Positions 31,480-41,957 of a stretch of 64,000 bases of DNA are shown here, one piece after another. Both the position numbers and the translations under genes were made by a program. Positions within the stretch are counted from its first letter, which is position 1. Every line of letters starts with the position of its first letter. The notes beneath the pieces are model-generated. The model worked only from the letters and a program-made list of their open reading frames with translations. It made no database searches and had not been told where the DNA came from. Origin of the DNA: Sepioteuthis lessoniana (taxonomy: Eukaryota > Mollusca > Cephalopoda > Myopsida > Loliginidae); NCBI GenBank assembly GCA_963585895.1, contig OY757939.1, positions 27,956,968 to 28,020,967 on the forward strand, given 5' to 3'.

Positions 31480-32095
31480 TTTCTTATTTCTTCTTGGCTT
31501 GACTTTTCGAACAAAGATTTATGAAAGAGGCTGTTCACGTCGACTGCAGGCATGCTGATGGCTGACAAGGTCGATCCGAGACAGGCAAGTCTGGCTGCAG
31601 CGACTGTAGTTAAAGGTAAGGTCTGGTCTGGTCTAGTTTGGCTGCTGAGACGACCTCGTGAACGGTGCAATGCCAGGCCTGACGGTTAGTAGCAAGTGTC
31701 GACCACTGGTGGCCGTCAATGTGGCAGGTACCGATGGTCTTCTTGAAGGAGTCCTTAAAGCATTTCTTTGGTGCCCCTGTGTCATGGTAGCCAATGGAGA
31801 GTTCACTGTACAGGGCTATCTTGGCTCCCCATCCTGGAGACATGCCATGCCCATCATAGCTGTGACTTCTAGAACATGGCCTCTATGCTAGTGATTTCTG
31901 TCGGTTCAAGGACCTCAACATTGGAGATGCATTTACTACAGTGAATGTTGATGATAGTGGGGAGACAGCGCTGATGTTAGGTTACCCATGACTCAGATCC
32001 CTACAGCAGGGTGGTGAGAACGACGGTTCGATAGACGCTGATCTTAGTGCCCTTTTTAAATCTCACATCTCTACCAGATACCCAGATTTATAGCG
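31480..32095 (-). pseudogene. LINE family 2, 3' fragment
   Basis: The minus strand reads VYRTVVLTTLL and GSESWVT near 32000, then EVLEPTEITSIEAMF, ELSIGYHDTGAPKKCFKDSF, KKTIGTCHIDGHQWSTLATN and RQAWHCTVHEVVSA. This is the thumb/C-terminal region of a non-LTR retrotransposon. It is the same family as 43295-44515, and it retains the VYR...TSIEA segment deleted there. The 3' end lies at a CCAAGAAGAA-like tail. Confidence 0.75.
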
Positions 32096-32096
32096 G

Positions 32097-32300
32097 TTTG
32101 GTTTAGTTTATTTGTTTAATGGCATATCAAAATTCTTTTTATTCAATGTCAAATCCATCCTTCTAGAACAGTAGTGGTACTATTTAACCCATAGCTGGGA
32201 GAATAAGAGGGTTCATATCTTTCCCAAGGGTATTTGTCCGAAAGTGAACGTAATAGCGTGACTTGAATTCGAACTCGCTTACTACAATTCCGCAGACTGA
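32097..32300 (-). mobile_element. SINE family A, near full length
   Basis: TTTAATGGCATATCAAAATT, GTAGTGGTACTATTTAACCC, ATAGCTGGGAGAATAAGAGG and TTCGAACTCGCTTACTACAA in the usual order, read on the opposite strand. Confidence 0.75.
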
Positions 32301-32505
32301 TTGTGGAGCGAGCCGTCATTAGGTGACATTAGCACCAGACCAAAGTGGACATGGCAGTAATGGCAACAAATATGTAACACCAAATTCTTTCGAATTAGAA
32401 ACTTGAACTCACCAGATGGAGTTTACTGTCATATCCAAGACTTCTTTTGTGGGAATCTTACCACTGTCTTTTGTGCATAGTGTTTTCTAAGCCTTACGGA
32501 CAGAC

Positions 32506-32506
<1 letters not shown>

Positions 32507-32554
<48 letters not shown>

Positions 32555-32580
32555 TGCGCACGCTCATGTACATGTGTGTG
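32507..32580. repeat. GT microsatellite
   Basis: GT run with a GCGCGTGCGCACGC interruption. The sequence from 32581 to 32970 shows no gene, only short ATT-rich sequence. Confidence 0.95.
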
Positions 32581-32979
32581 TGAACCCAACCCACACATTT
32601 CTCTTTGTTTATTGTTTACAGCTTAAACACAAAATCTAATTTCCCAGATTTGGCTATCTTATAACCCAGTCTATTTTATCGAGATAAGCAAACGAAAGAC
32701 TTTTACAAGGTTAATTAACGCTTTTATTTTATTTCATTCGATTATTATTATTATTTCTATTTCTATTACTTTTATCATTCGACCTCAAATATATCAAATA
32801 TTAAGTTTATTATTTTCTATAACTAATAAAATTTCACAATAGACATAGACTGATTAATATTTGTAAACAACGTTTTCTTGTAACTGATTCTAAAGTAGGA
32901 ATGTTGGTTTTACTGAATATTGACCTTTGTTGGGGAATTTATGGCCGAAGTTAGTATTTTTCAAAGAAATTACAAGGCT

Positions 32980-33200
32980 TCTTTTTCCTAATGAGTAGAG
33001 TATTCGTCAATGGTCCAGGGGACAGGGGTTCAATCCCAGATCGAGTCATACCAAAGACTCAAAAAATGGTACTTGATGCCGCCTTACTTAACACTCAGCA
33101 TTATAAGGTAAGGATCAAGTGTAAAGCGGAGCAATCCAGGGAAAGGAGTAACGCCCTCCCCTACACCTCGGTGTGGTAGCTATTGAAAAGAGGGCCTCTA
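32980..33200 (+). mobile_element. SINE family C, full length
   Basis: TAATGAGTAGAGTATTCGTC, GGGGTTCAATCCCAGATCGA, TAAGGTAAGGATCAAG, CGCCCTCCCCTACACC and TATTGAAAAGAGGGCC. Confidence 0.8.
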
Positions 33201-33204
33201 CTAA

Positions 33205-33300
33205 CATGGCTCATCAACTTTTGTAGGTTAGCTAATGCCGAAGCCATCCCTGTAGAAGAATAGTGGTGGTACTATTTAACTTATTGCTAGGGAAATTACT
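33205..33300 (-). mobile_element. SINE family A, 3' fragment
   Basis: CATCAACTTTTGTAGGTTAG, TAGAAGAATAGTGGTGGTAC and TATTTAACTTATTGCTAGGG. Confidence 0.55.
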
Positions 33301-33407
33301 TGGCTTCTAATTACTACTACTAATTTTTTGTATACAATTATAAGTTCATGATACTATTCTGAAATCAAATATGACTAATTTATTGATTTTTATTGCCTCT
33401 CAACCTT

Positions 33408-33985
33408 TTAGGCCAATTCCCCTGGCCGACCCCACTATCTCAGCTTCCTTAAACCACTAATGGTCATTAGATCAGATCGTTTAGTGGTTTCTCTCATCTC
33501 ACATTTCTTTACAGATATGTAAAGCACAACCGAGAGTGTGGAAGAAAAGAACAAACGGAAAAACATGGACTTGGATCAGCTCCAAGCGCAAGAAAGAGAG
33601 AAGTTTGTGACACTTTTTGTGAATTCTGTGAACTAATGCAAGCCTTTACTCGAATAAAAACTCTCACAAAGCCACTAACAATGCTGACTTGTCTTTTCGC
33701 GTTGGTCCACACAGTCTCCGTTGGTCAGCAGGTCTTAGCAGTCGTCTTTCTGACTTCTGCTCTTCTCTCTTCTCTGCCCTGCTTTCATCACGTAACTGCT
33801 TGTTCTATCGACTGGTCCCTTCTGCAGACTGTCTTCTTTTGTCTTTTTTGGGACCTTCCTTTCCTCGTCCACTTCCGGTCTTGCGCACAGGCCCTTTGTG
33901 TGGGTTTCGTGCTAAAAGAGACAAAGCGATTATCTGACTGGCACCCACATACACCAACACAACGAATGTCCAACATCGTGTCACA
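33408..33985 (+). mobile_element. Solo LTR, family I, copy 2
   Basis: Shares GAAAAGAACAAACGGAAAAA, GCGCAAGAAAGAGAGAAG, CGTCCACTTCCGGTCTTGCG and GGGTTTCGTGCTAAAAGAGA with copies 1 and 3. It ends GTGTCACA. The TGTGAC start is not intact, so the left boundary is approximate and no target duplication is claimed. ORFs of 62-145 residues inside are LTR sequence by chance. Confidence 0.65.
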
Positions 33986-34071
33986 CTTTCTAGGGTTATT
34001 TTATGCTAAGAGTTTAGGGAATTACGTTCATTGTACGCTTATATTTACATTTAGTTGTTTAGTTGTTTCTT

Positions 34072-35165
34072 AAAAGGTTTATTTAATTTATTTATTTATC
34101 TTATACATTCATTTTTATTTTTTATTTTTTATTGATATATTTATTCATTTTTTATCTATTTTTGTTTTTATGATTTCTTGATTTCTTTATTTATTTTTAT
34201 TTTTATTTTTCATCTATTTCATTTGATTCTTTTTTTATTTGATTTATTCTTATTTTTGTATTTTTATTTTTTTTTCTATTTATTTTAAGTTTTAAATTTC
34301 TTGAAATTTATTCTTTTAAATTCATTTAATTCATTTATCGCTATCTTTTAATTCTTTTATATATTTAATTTATTTGATTATTCAAAAACATTCATTTGTT
34401 TTAATTTCTTATTCATTTTATTTAACTTATTTTTATTTTTCATTCTTTATTTATCTTATTTATTCATTTATTTTTTACTTATTTATTTCATTCTATTTAT
34501 CTATTCATTTAGTTATTATTTTTATCTTTTCTTTTTTTGAATTATTTTTTATTTATTTGTATTTTTGTATTTTTAAAATTTTTTACTTATTCTTTATTTC
34601 CTTTTATTTATTTATTTATCTTATTTCATTTATTTATACGTTTAATTTTTTATTTTTATATTTTATCATTATTTAATTTATTTTTTGTTTTTATTCTTAT
34701 TTTTTTTTTGTATTTTTTTGTACTTTTTTATTTTTATTTATCTTATTTCTTTCTTTTCATTTTATTTATTTATCTTTATTTTTGATTTTTATAATTTTCT
34801 TTATTCATTTATTCTATGCTTTATCTATATTTTTTTATTTATTTATTTTTACTTCAATAATTATTTTATTAATTTAATTTTTATTTCAATATATTTTATT
34901 TGTCCTTCTTTTATTTTCCTTATTTATTTCTTCATTTTTAATTTGTTTTATCTTTTTTATTTATTTATTTCTTATTTATTTTATTTATTTATCTTTTTTA
35001 GTTTTTTATTCATTTTTATTTTATTATCTTTTATTCATTTAACTTTTTATTTTCATTGTTTTCTTTTTGTTTATTTCATTTTTATTTTGTATTTATTTTA
35101 TTCATTTATTTCTGTCTTAATTTTTTTATTTCATTTTTTATTTTATATTTTATATATTTTTTGGC
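34072..35165 (+). repeat. 1.1-kb ATTT-rich, G-depleted tract
   Basis: Degenerate TTTAT/TTTATT units fill the region. G is extremely rare on the plus strand although C occurs. Phe/Tyr/Ile/Leu-rich ORFs of up to 192 residues are composition artefacts and look falsely like membrane proteins. Confidence 0.9.
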
Positions 35166-35214
35166 ACTTTGTTCAATCAAATTCGACTAATTTTAAACAG
35201 ATCTATTTGACCCT

Positions 35215-35965
35215 CAGAGTTTGGTTGAGTTTTAGGGCATATCAACCATTATTGGTTATTTAATGTCAAATCTTGTTTTACATATACATTAAATATATGA
35301 TTTGGAAACACAATTTGTAGGCATACATAGTTAAATAATCAAATAGTTCTATTCCTAACAATTAAGTTTAGCATAAGTCAACAAAATTAAATGGTTCCAT
35401 GTATTGGTACCAATCACTAACAATTCAGTTAAATCTTAATCATTTATTTAAAGTTAAATGATTAAAGAGTCCATTTCAAACAATTCAATTTTGCATAAAT
35501 CATTTGTTTGCACTCAGTTTAAATTTAAAACAGTTCTATTTGACCCATAGGTAAGACACTATTAGGTGCTCCCGCTCCGGGCCTCAGTGAACCTGGGAGT
35601 GATGGCAGTGAAGGGGTACTCTGCATTTTACAAAGCTCCAGCATCACTAGAGCTTCACCATCAGATTGTTTAATGTCATATCCAGGACACTCATTATTTG
35701 GGGTCTTACCCTTCTGCAGAGATGCAGTAGATGTAGTGTACTGCCCCAGCCGACTTTGTTAGATCCATAGAAGGGATCCTAAAAGGTACTACATCTTTGG
35801 ATAAGGAGTAATGGCAATCGATGTGTACTCTAAATTCCTCAGAGTTCAAGAACTTGGGCCTCAACATGAGATACAGTTTAATCACATTTCCAGGATGGCC
35901 ATTTTTCTTTGAGAGACAAACACATCAGCTGTAGATACAGTCAGCGTATTTTCCGGCTGGTCAGA
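35215..35965 (+). repeat. Composite repeat D, long copy
   Basis: Begins with a repeat D unit (GGTTGAGTTTTAGGGCATAT). It continues through several ~60-90 bp degenerate units around AACAATTCAGTTTAGCATAAG and TTTGCACTCAGTTTAAA, then the block GGTGCTCCCGCTCCGGGCCT ... GTGAACCTGGGAG and CATCAGATTGTTTAATGTC. A second, diverged inner block lies at 35800-35960. Confidence 0.75.
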
Positions 35966-36138
35966 AATATATAGAGGATGTTAAATAAAAGTTTGCAACC
36001 TAAAGAATAATAATAGTATGCTTACGATTTTAGAAGTCGATATTCGAACCTATGTACAAAAGAAAATCTATGGATTCAAAATTCAGATTTTTTAGATCTG
36101 CAGGCTTTCCGTGATTGAACTAAAACCCTAATCTGGAC

Positions 36139-36140
<2 letters not shown>

Positions 36141-36172
<32 letters not shown>
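36141..36172. repeat. CT microsatellite
   Basis: CT run. The neighbouring sequence 35966-36295 is otherwise unassigned. Confidence 0.95.
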
Positions 36173-36174
<2 letters not shown>

Positions 36175-36294
36175 TGTCTACCGTACTCACGTGACACCCG
36201 ACTATGATTGTTTTTCTATGTCAAGCTCTAACTGACGGCTAGTTTAGAGCACGTGGCTTAAAAGATGACTGACATATCTTCAATATTTAATTGG

Positions 36295-36545
36295 TTGCTT
36301 TATACAATTGTACCCAACACGAGCAGGGCGTGATACAAGGTCATTTTTTGCGGATTTAATAGGTTTAACAGGATTTAACAAGGCTGTTTACATTTCATAT
36401 AACGCTAATATCCTTGGAAAAGGTATGCACCCAACAGCCCCGGGTAGTTTATAGAGCAGACTGACCTCTTTTACTTTGGTCTATGAAAAATAAAACTCTG
36501 AATTAAACAGAATTTGAACTCGGGTCACCATGACCATTACGACGC
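36295..36545 (-). mobile_element. SINE family B, rearranged copy
   Basis: ACGAGCAGGGCGTGATACAA, TATAACGCTAATATCCTTGG, AAAAGGTATGC and GAATTTGAACTCGGGTCACC belong to family B, but the middle blocks are out of order or on the opposite strand. Either internal inversion or two overlapping insertions would explain this. Confidence 0.5.
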
Positions 36546-37119
36546 AAATGCTTCCTTGTAACTTGTTTTATAGTTGTATTAAGAAAAAAAAAGAATGGTT
36601 TTCCGATATAATTTTTTTTTGACATTATGTGCAGTCCAGCAAATAAATTATATTTTTGCCTCTTCAATTACATTAGTCGTAAATTTTTACTGTTTTTCTT
36701 TTTATTTTTTATTCTTTTTTTTAAGTTTTTATTTATTTCTTTTTAGTGAGTGTTTGAAGCTAGTGAATGAGTTGGCTGATCTAATTAATTCATTGATTGA
36801 TTCATTCATTCCTTGGTTCATTGATTTATTCATTCATTCACTAGTAGATTGATTGCAGGTCAAATCTTCGTGGGTTTTTTCATGCCTAGAAATCAAGGAA
36901 ATCATATACATTGTACATTTATAAATACAATTTTTGTGTGGTTATTTGTCAAGAGTTTTGTTTATTTTCTGCTTTTTTTATGATATGCCAACATCGTCAG
37001 CAATTGTTTTCTAAAACTCGGTTCAGGCATCATGATAAGAAATTTATTTGTATGGCATTGATCGTATTTACGTACACAATATATATTTTTCTTCTAAAGG
37101 TAGGAGAGTCTTCATAGTT
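36546..37119. other. No supported feature
   Basis: T-rich sequence with a degenerate ATTC repeat near 36780-36845. Two short ORFs lack family signatures. Confidence 0.4.
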
Positions 37120-37869
37120 TACAGGGTGTGGAAGCAAAATGGGGAATATTCTATTATAATCATAAATAACTCTCTTATAAAAGAATATTAATTTTAATTT
37201 AAAGAATAAACAACAAAATAAGAAAGATACAAAATAGTAAATTTACTCAATATGGCCACCGTTTTGTCCAATCCTTGTATCAACACGCCTTCGAAACGAT
37301 TCGCTTGCCTTCAAAATAAATCTTTTAAGCGTTTTATGTCATTTCCCTTCTCTTAAGCGGACCAATATTTGGATGGGTAGTTGCAATTGCTTTGTTTTCT
37401 AAAACCCCCCATATAGTGTAATCGAGGGGTTTAAGGTCTGAGCTTAAATCTTGTTTAATTGCTGTCCTCACAGTTTTCTCGTGGACTTCCAATTCATATG
37501 CGTGCTTTCTTATTGACATTGTAGGGCCCTTCTTTATCTCTGAAGCAAGAGCTTTCTTTTCGTTTTTTGTTCAATCCTCCACCCATCCCTTTTTGTTAAA
37601 AAAAACACTTTTTCTGTAAGAATTTTTCTTTGCTTTGTATACGGTCGACAGAGAAACGTTAGGATGGTTTTGGCGTTAAGCAAATCATAGATTCTTTGTC
37701 GTTTCTTTTCTTGCTCATTCATACTGGGTTGAATTTTAATTAAAAACAGTGCTTAAACAATAGAGCTAATCTTGAAAATTTAGATTTACCGCGTTTCTCC
37801 AAAACTGGATGAATCAGATAAAAAGAATTGTTTTGATTTTTTTTCTATTTTTTGCTTCCATGCTCTGTA
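37120..37869 (-). mobile_element. Internally deleted IS630/mariner-type transposon with TIRs
   Basis: Ends TACAGGGTGTGGAAGCAAAA and (reversed) TACAGAGCATGGAAGCAAAA form clear inverted terminal repeats beginning with TA. Minus-strand coding: NEQEKKRQRIYDLLNAKTIL (helix-turn-helix), a degraded linker, SIRKHAYELEVHEKTVRTAI and KQDL, then directly SSDLKPLDYTIWGVLENK and the C-terminus. The catalytic core between the DNA-binding part and the final DD(E/D) segment is missing. It is a non-autonomous deletion derivative of 750 bp. Confidence 0.8.
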
Positions 37870-37889
37870 GTTGCTGTTGTGCTGGTATG

Positions 37890-38062
37890 CGAAATCATAA
37901 TGAGCAAGTTCAAGCTCCAGTTGCGCGATTGTGTACACTTTCAAACTCATACCCTCTTACCACCCTCGCCTCCAGCTATGGGTTGAATAGTGCCACTACT
38001 GTTCCTCTTCAAGAAATGGCTTTGATATGGAACAATTGACGAAGCTTGATATACCATTAAAA
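37890..38062 (+). mobile_element. SINE family A, diverged copy
   Basis: TCCAGCTATGGGTTGAATAG, TGCCACTACTGTTCCTCTTC, AAGAAATGGCTTTG and GCTTGATATACCATTAAAAC. A 76-residue ORF starting in the neighbouring transposon end and running through this SINE has a signal-peptide look but is a chance fusion. Confidence 0.6.
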
Positions 38063-38064
38063 CA

Positions 38065-38285
38065 AAAGTAAATTTGGTAACCTTAGTCGAAGGCTCCCTT
38101 TTCAATAGCTACTACATTGAGGTGTAGGGGAGGGCGCTACTCTTTTTCCTGGATTGCTCCACTTTACCCTTGAAACGTACCTTATATTGTTTAGTATTAA
38201 GCAAGGTGGTATCAATACCATTTTTAAAGTCTTTGGTTTCCGGACCATTGGTGAATAATCTACCCACTAGGCCAATGATACATTA
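38065..38285 (-). mobile_element. SINE family C
   Basis: AAGGCTCCCTTTTCAATAGC, GAGGTGTAGGGGAGGGCGCT, CTTATATTGTTTAGTATTAA and CGGACCATTGGTGAATAATC. The B-box region is deleted. Confidence 0.75.
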
Positions 38286-38384
38286 AAATTTTTGGTAATT
38301 TTTTTTTTTTTCATAAGAGGGACATCTATGTTGACTTTTTAAAATAGATCTTACACATGACTTGCGTTGAGAAAACGTTATAGG

Positions 38385-38612
38385 GTGGAGACCCCGTTAC
38401 GTAGTGGCTAAAGTGCTGGACTGCAGCCTCAAAGCAAGCAACTCCAGTCATGCTATTACCTTAACTTTCGGACTAATACCCTTGCGAAAGGCATGAATCG
38501 GATTATCCTCCCAGAAACTGTTTAAATAGTGTCATTGCTGTTCTTCAACAAGGATGGCTTTGACATTAAATAATCCACGAAGATTGTTATGCCATTAAAT
38601 AAAGAAACTAAG
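38385..38612 (+). mobile_element. SINE family A, full length
   Basis: Head CCCCGTTACGTAGTGGCTAA with AGTGCTGGACTGCAGCC, a reduced B-box region, CGGACTAATACCCTTGCGAA, TTTAAATAGTGTCATTGCTG, GGATGGCTTTGACATTAAAT and GAAGATTGTTATGCCATTAA. Confidence 0.75.
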
Positions 38613-39055
38613 ACCAAAAAGCTTTATTAAAGAGAATTGGGTTTTTTACAAGATTTTATTTCGTATATCTCTAACATCGTCTGGAATTTTATTTTAATGA
38701 GTGATACGACATCTTTGATCAGGTTTAGGTTTATGATTCTGGTATAATCTTATCGTTTTTTTTTTCTCTCACTTCTGACAAAATTTTATCTCGGTTGATA
38801 TTTTCAAATAGCTCCTTTACACTGTTTGCGTCGAAAAAACACTGTCTTATGAGAGCTAAATGTCTGCATTCTATGAGAAAATGTATAACATTGTCGGGTT
38901 TTTCACAAGCTATCCCCGGTGTTTTTTCTCCTGTTTTGGTAAAAAGATTGATTGATTGATTTTATTGCATATTGACCTATCTGTATTATTTTATTCCTCA
39001 AGGTCAGTAAACCACGTGTACATTATACGTTTGGAAATAAATAATAGAGGAATTT
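38613..39055. other. No supported feature
   Basis: AT-rich sequence without recognised repeats or coding signal. Confidence 0.4.
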
Positions 39056-39059
39056 ATGA

Positions 39060-39365
39060 CAATATAGAGAAAAAATTGATAATAAGTTAATCCAAGCTGA
39101 AAAAGAGATATATTGAGAAACAAAGTCGATTCTATTGCGTTTCATATCTATTCAGGACTATGAAAGGATGCTATTTTGTAATGTTAAATCAACGATGGAT
39201 GTTTTAAAATGTTTAAACATCCATCATTGATTTGAAATCACTAAATATTATCCCTCCCAGTCCTAGTGATGGTTCATGAAAACCCACACATGATAGTGTC
39301 GACGTTCTCAATAAATCTCTCTTTCAGCTTGGATTACATTGTTATCAATTTTTTCTCTACATTAT
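39060..39365. repeat. Long inverted repeat with a central hairpin
   Basis: Arms of about 145 bp: 39060-39204 and 39215-39365 reversed. The outer parts match well (GAGAAAAAATTGATAA, TAATCCAAGCTGAAA, GAGATATATTGAGAA). The inner stem is 19 bp with one mismatch (39186-39204 with 39215-39233, GATGGATG/CATCCATC). The middle of the arms is diverged. It looks like a fold-back element or two abutting inverted copies. Confidence 0.75.
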
Positions 39366-39469
39366 ACGTTTATAGCTACGTTAATTTTTTTGTTTGTTTG
39401 TTTATTAATCTATTTATTCATTCATTTATTTTAGGTGCGTTTTTGCACACAGTCGTATAATATCAAGTA

Positions 39470-39905
39470 TTCCAATCTAATACAAACAATTTGCACTCAC
39501 TTGTATGGTTTCCTGAATAACTAATAGTGAAAAATTATGCACAATTGTATGGTTTCAAGAAACTTCTTCTATTTGATAATGATAATCATTTGTTTGTGCA
39601 ATTATATGGCTTCCCGTAATTCGCAATAGCCCTTAGTAAATAATTATAGTTTCATGTAACTACTTTTAATGCAAATAATTTACCGTAATATAGCATCAAG
39701 CACAAATCGAATACAAATGCTTTTTAAACAGATTTATTTGATCCATAAATAGTCCTACCAATGGGTCAAATAGAACTGAACGGTGTACTTATGCTAAACT
39801 GAATTGTTTGACATCGAACTGTTTATATGTATAAAAATGGATTCTGCATTAAATAACCTACAATGGTGGATACGCCATAAAACCAAACCCAACCCAACCA
39901 AACCA
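39470..39905 (-). repeat. Composite repeat D, minus-strand copy
   Basis: Ends on the right with GCATTAAATAACCTACAATG, GTGGATACGCCATAAAACCA and AACCCAACCCAACC, the reverse of a repeat D unit. To the left are AACTGAATTGTTTGA and other degenerate inner units. Confidence 0.7.
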
Positions 39906-39929
39906 AATATTCTAAGCCTTGTAAACAGG

Positions 39930-41870
39930 GTGTCATCATCATCATTATCATGTCACATCATCAGTACGGATATCGCTGACCCTCTCTCACCTCCCTTCTC
40001 TATCGTCCTTTGCTTCCGGCAGATCCTCAGGGCAATATCCCGTATTGGCACAGAAATGCTGTATGTAGGTTCTAGCTGGTCATCCTGCCTTTGCGCGTCC
40101 ATGTGAAGGGGTCCGCAGGAGTACATTACTTCTGAGTTCGTCCTTACTTCTCCAGCAGTATTCCGCATGTCTAGTTCGTCTAATTTTGAAAAATTTCATG
40201 ATGTTTGGTAGGTGGCCGTACAGCTTCTGCTTTGTGGGATGCTGCCTCAAGGACTTGACTTGTTCAATATTGCTTGCAGCATTCTTGTGTAGTTGTCGTC
40301 AAGCTTTTTTTCCATACGTTTATTTAGCGTCCATGTAGTGTCTCCATACAGCAGTATCGACATGACCGCTGCTTGGAAGAAACTGTGTTTCATTTTATCG
40401 GTTTGGTTTGACTTCCATATGACCGATAGCCTACCAATAGCTATCCATGCCTTTGCTAGTCGCGTGTTAATGTCTGTCTCAGTTGATGAGACACTGCTTC
40501 CCAGGTAGTTAAACTTGTCGACTAATTTCGGAGAATTATCGTCTAGAGTGGTGATGTTGCTTCTTTGATTAAAGCACATATATTCCGTATTGTGGGCATT
40601 GACATAGAGGCCTATGCCTGCAGCTGCTCGTTCCACACTATCTAGCAGGGTTTCGGCTTGGGCGGTTGTATTTGCCAGAAGGGCTATGTCAACAGCGTAG
40701 TCCGCTTCCGTAATTATTTGCACGAAGTACCTTCTGCTTCTTTCTATTGTTAGCTTGAAACCGTTTTCTTTCATTTTATCAATAGATGTTCTAAGCTCAT
40801 TGTCTAGACAGATAATAAACAAGTATGGGGCTAATATGTCTCCTGCAGTACACCTGCTACAATATCGAAGTAGTCTGTCTCCATCTGGGAAACGGGCTTT
40901 TACGTATGTGTTTCTATATAGCATCATTATGGCTGCGATGGTTTTTTGGAGTTGGCCGTTGGCAAGTAGTATTTTCTCCATCTTTCCTCTGTGCATAGAG
41001 TCAAAGACCTTAGCGAAGTCGAAAAATTATATTGTTGCCTCTTGGTTTTTTGACATACACCTTCAAGAATTTGACGGATAGACAAAATTTTTGACGTCGT
41101 TAATCTATTTCTCCGTGAGCCATTTTAATTCTTCCTAAGTATCTTCTTAATTTTAGGTTCTATGCAGTTGCGTCGTAGAGCATAGTATATCTTAGTTGCT
41201 ATGGATGTAAGGGTTATACTTCCGTAGTTCTAGGCTAATCCGAGGTTGCCTTTTTTGTGAAGGCAAGAAAGCATCCCTTCGTCCATCTGTCTATTGGATT
41301 TTAGTTATATACAGCATTACAGTGTCGGAGCAGTATGTCGTCGAATTGCTTAGTCTTCCATGCTTCTAAGGATATTTCATCAAGTCCTGCTGCTTTTCTG
41401 TTTTTAATTTTTGTGCGGAGTCGAGTTCTTCTGCATAAACGGTCCTAGTTTGATGTCTGATTATTTACTTATAATTCTCGTGATTGATTCATGTGTAACT
41501 TTCGGGGTAAATTCAGGAAATGTTGTTCCCATAGGTGTATTCGTTCTTGTTGGATGGTTGCTTTCAGTTTAGCTTTCGCCGTTCTCTTCCTTCTGCCCAC
41601 TTTGTCTACCGCTTGCCAAGCTATCCTAGATTGTCTATCTTCTTCCGAGTCTCTAATCTTATCGATCTGATTTTGTATGTATTCTGTTTGTTCTTTTAGG
41701 TATATGTTAGGTAATTAATTTTGTGCCTTTTTAAGATTCAGGACATTGGTATTGATTGGTTTCTTCCTATTGCCTTTGGAGACAGTTTTCACGTCTTCAC
41801 GCTTTTTCCTAACCACTAATGTCACCCATGGGAGTCTAGGTTTAGCTCTTTGCTTAGTTGGTATTCAAGA
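39930..41870 (-). pseudogene. RTE-like LINE, 5'-truncated copy, RT active site mutated
   Basis: Same family as 19997-23125. An open stretch of 249 residues (40247-40996) includes LAPYLFIICLDNELRTSIDK, KENGFKLTIERSRRY, ITEADYAVDIALLANTTAQA, FQAAVMSILLYGDTTW and YTRMLQAILNKS. The catalytic YADD is YAVD here (plus 40688-40699), so one catalytic aspartate is lost. The 3' end is a short ATC repeat (39936-39950). Sequence upstream to about 41870 is frame-broken. The endonuclease region is absent. Confidence 0.85.
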
Positions 41871-41888
41871 AAAAAAAACAGGGTGTGG

Positions 41889-41890
41889 AC

Positions 41891-41936
<46 letters not shown>

Positions 41937-41946
41937 TTGTATATGC
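41889..41946. repeat. TA then GT compound microsatellite
   Basis: TA (41889-41912) then GT (41913-41936). It separates the LINE from the Tc1-like element. Confidence 0.95.
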
Positions 41947-41957
41947 ATATATACAAG

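Noticed and set aside
33636-34073. 145- and 82-residue ORFs
   Set aside because: They lie inside a solo LTR whose other copies do not keep the frames.
34374-35263. Hydrophobic ORFs of 82-192 residues resembling membrane proteins
   Set aside because: Phe/Tyr/Ile/Leu content follows from ATTT repeats. There is no conserved motif and no complexity.
37809-38039. 76-residue ORF with a signal-peptide-like start
   Set aside because: It begins in the terminal repeat of the deleted transposon and continues into a SINE family A copy, so it is a chance fusion.
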